Positions 5,070 through 6,367 of a DNA stretch of 6,367 nt are shown one piece after another. The stretch spans positions 1-6,367 of the forward strand of contig JAWVEV010000129.1 of assembly GCA_033856535.1 (NCBI GenBank), given 5' to 3'. Both the position numbers and the translations under genes were made by a program. Under the pieces are notes generated by a model that saw only the letters and a program-made list of their open reading frames with translations, was not told the DNA's origin and made no database searches. Position 1 is the stretch's first letter. Every line of letters begins with the position of its first letter. This DNA is from JAWVEV01 sp033856535 (lineage in GTDB: Bacteria; Actinomycetota; Thermoleophilia; Miltoncostaeales; Miltoncostaeaceae).

Positions 5070-6367
5070 TTGACCGTGCGCCAGACCGTTCCGGGCGACA
5101 TGCCCTCCGAGAGGACCGTCCCGGGGGTCAGCCTCATCGCGACGGTCTTCAACGAGGCCGCGACGATCGACGCCTGGCTGGCGGGCCTCGACGCGCAGAC
5201 GGTCCGGCCGCAGGAGGTCGTGATCGTCGACGCCGGCTCGACGGACGGCACCCTCGAGGCTCTCCAGGCCCGCGCGGCGCGCGACCCGGCCTTCAAGGTC
5301 CTGGTCGTCGCGGGCCTCAGCGTGCCCGAGGGCCGCAACCGCGCCATCGAGGCGGCCGCCGGCCCGATCGTCGCGATCACCGACGCCGGGACGCACCCTG
5401 AGCCCGACTGGCTCGAGCGGCTCGTCGAGCCCCTCCTCGAGGACCCGCAGGCGGGCGTCAGCGCCGGCTTCTTCGCGCCGGCCGGTACCAGCGCCGTCGA
5501 ACGCGTCCTCGCCGCGGTGATCACCCCCCGGCTGCCCGAGATTGACCCGGAGACCTTCCTTCCGTCCAGCCGGTCCGTCGCGGTGCGCAAGGAGTGGTGG
5601 GAGAGGGCGGGCGGCTACCCCGACTGGCTGCGCGCGGGCGAGGACCTCGTGTTCGGGATGCGGCTGCGCGAAGCCGGAGCACGCTTCGTGTTCGCCCCGG
5701 ACGCGATCGTCCACTGGTCCCCCCGCCCGACGCTCGGCGGCTTCTTCGCCCAGTACAGGCACTACGCGCGCGGCGACGGCCACGCCCACCTGTGGACCCG
5801 GCGCCACGCCATCCGCTACGCCGCATACGTCACCGGCGCCGGGCTGGCCGCGGCCGGACGGTCTCGCAAGTGGCCGCGGCTCGCGCTCGCCGCCGGCGTC
5901 GCGGCGTACATGCGGAAGTTCTTCCGCCGCGTCCGGGCCGAGCGTCCGATCGACGGCGCCCTGGGCCGGCTCGGCGCCCACCTGCTCGTCCCGGTCATCG
6001 TCGTCATGGGCGACGTGGCGAAGATGATCGGCTACCCCAAGGGTCTCTACGAGCGGGCCCGGGCCGGGTCGCCGGAGGCCCTCCAGCACGCCGCGATCCG
6101 CTCGCACCGCGCCCTCGACGCGGGCGCGCCGCCGACCCGCCTCGGGCCTCTCGGTCGTGGCCTGAGGCGCCTGATCGACGCCTTCCCGCCGCTGCGAGCG
6201 GCCGTGAAGTCGCCCGCCGCCCAGCGGGCGATCCACGTCGCCCGGGCCGGCGCGCACCTGCGGCCCTCCTGCGCGGTCAGGCTCGCCGCCGCCACGGTCG
6301 CCGCGCCCGGCCGCAGCGCTGCCTACCGCCTGCGCGACGGCTCGGGGCGCGTCTGGCTGCGAGCCGG
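5070..6367 (+). CDS. Family 2 glycosyltransferase, 3' partial, possibly fused to a second FkbM methyltransferase domain
   Basis: Translating frame 3 from 5070 gives 432 codons with no stop before the right edge. Numbered from TTG 5070, the GT-A domain covers about 19-250. It contains SLIATVFNEAATI (21-33), VVIVDAGSTDGT (50-61), ITDAGTHPEPDWL (103-115, where many GT2 enzymes have DAD), the catalytic-type AGEDLVFGMRLREAG (189-203) and a QYRHYARGDGHAHLW stretch (228-242) with the basic/aromatic character expected after the active site. Hydrophobic stretches near 251-262, 270-281 and 300-315 may attach it to the membrane. The chain continues past the usual GT end, and residues 417-432 (SAAYRLRDGSGRVWLR) resemble the opening strands of FkbM proteins. 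It would transfer an activated sugar in the cytoplasm during surface-glycan assembly. The start is uncertain: TTG 5070 fits the -10-plus-8-nt rule, while TTG 5061, GTG 5076 and ATG 5100 are in-frame alternatives. No Shine-Dalgarno sequence is seen. The gene is divergent from the phosphatase-superfamily gene. Confidence 0.87.
   Translation, partial: MTVRQTVPGDMPSERTVPGVSLIATVFNEAATIDAWLAGLDAQTVRPQEVVIVDAGSTDGTLEALQARAARDPAFKVLVVAGLSVPEGRNRAIEAAAGPIVAITDAGTHPEPDWLERLVEPLLEDPQAGVSAGFFAPAGTSAVERVLAAVITPRLPEIDPETFLPSSRSVAVRKEWWERAGGYPDWLRAGEDLVFGMRLREAGARFVFAPDAIVHWSPRPTLGGFFAQYRHYARGDGHAHLWTRRHAIRYAAYVTGAGLAAAGRSRKWPRLALAAGVAAYMRKFFRRVRAERPIDGALGRLGAHLLVPVIVVMGDVAKMIGYPKGLYERARAGSPEALQHAAIRSHRALDAGAPPTRLGPLGRGLRRLIDAFPPLRAAVKSPAAQRAIHVARAGAHLRPSCAVRLAAATVAAPGRSAAYRLRDGSGRVWLRA

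Noticed and set aside
5100..5102. ATG as the preferred start of the glycosyltransferase
   Set aside because: It has no ribosome site, while TTG 5070 has the same -10 spacing as the other two genes. It is kept as an alternative because the residues between are not conserved motifs.
2909..5590. Very long minus-strand open frame (893 codons)
   Set aside because: It runs over the phosphatase-superfamily gene in another frame and antisense to the glycosyltransferase gene. Its composition is Arg/Ala/Gly/Pro-rich without any recognisable motif, as expected for a shadow frame in G+C-rich DNA.
5055..6257. 400-codon minus-strand frame antisense to the glycosyltransferase
   Set aside because: It has no motif, and the plus-strand frame across the same bases has clear GT2 motifs.

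Overview
The window is very G+C-rich bacterial DNA with dense coding and strongly G/C-ending codons. It looks actinobacterial. The protein types and TTG starts would suit the Thermoleophilia/Solirubrobacterales, but that placement is inference; no rRNA or other marker gene is present. No tRNA, rRNA, CRISPR array, insertion sequence or phage gene was seen, and no stretch of 300 bases lacks a gene.

Layout, left to right. (1) Positions 1-2207, plus strand: the 3' part of a large membrane protein, cut at the left edge. It joins an O-antigen ligase/polymerase-like (Wzy/WaaL-type) half to a polysaccharide flippase-like (Wzx-type) half in one open frame. (2) Positions 2169-2918, minus strand: an FkbM-family methyltransferase whose 3' end overlaps gene 1 tail to tail by 39 bp. 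(3) Positions 2944-5016, minus strand: a membrane-anchored alkaline-phosphatase-superfamily ('sulfatase-like') enzyme with a Thr at the nucleophile position. It lies 25 bp upstream of the FkbM gene in the same direction. (4) Positions 5017-5069: a 53-bp divergent intergenic region. (5) Positions 5070-6367, plus strand: a family 2 glycosyltransferase open to the right edge. Its last visible residues resemble the start of a second FkbM methyltransferase domain, so it may be a GT2-FkbM fusion.

Together these genes read as part of a cell-surface polysaccharide locus. The glycosyltransferase would build a lipid-linked glycan, the FkbM enzymes would O-methylate it, the Wzx half would flip it and the Wzy half would polymerise or ligate it. 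The extracytoplasmic phosphatase-superfamily enzyme could add or remove a phospho- or sulfo-substituent outside the cell.

The most striking non-protein signal is a shared start module. All three genes whose starts lie in the window carry a TANNNT -10-like hexamer, exactly 8 nt, then a TTG codon. This predicts leaderless or near-leaderless transcripts starting at TTG and gives the FkbM gene its own promoter in the 25-bp gap. No Shine-Dalgarno sequence was found at these starts.
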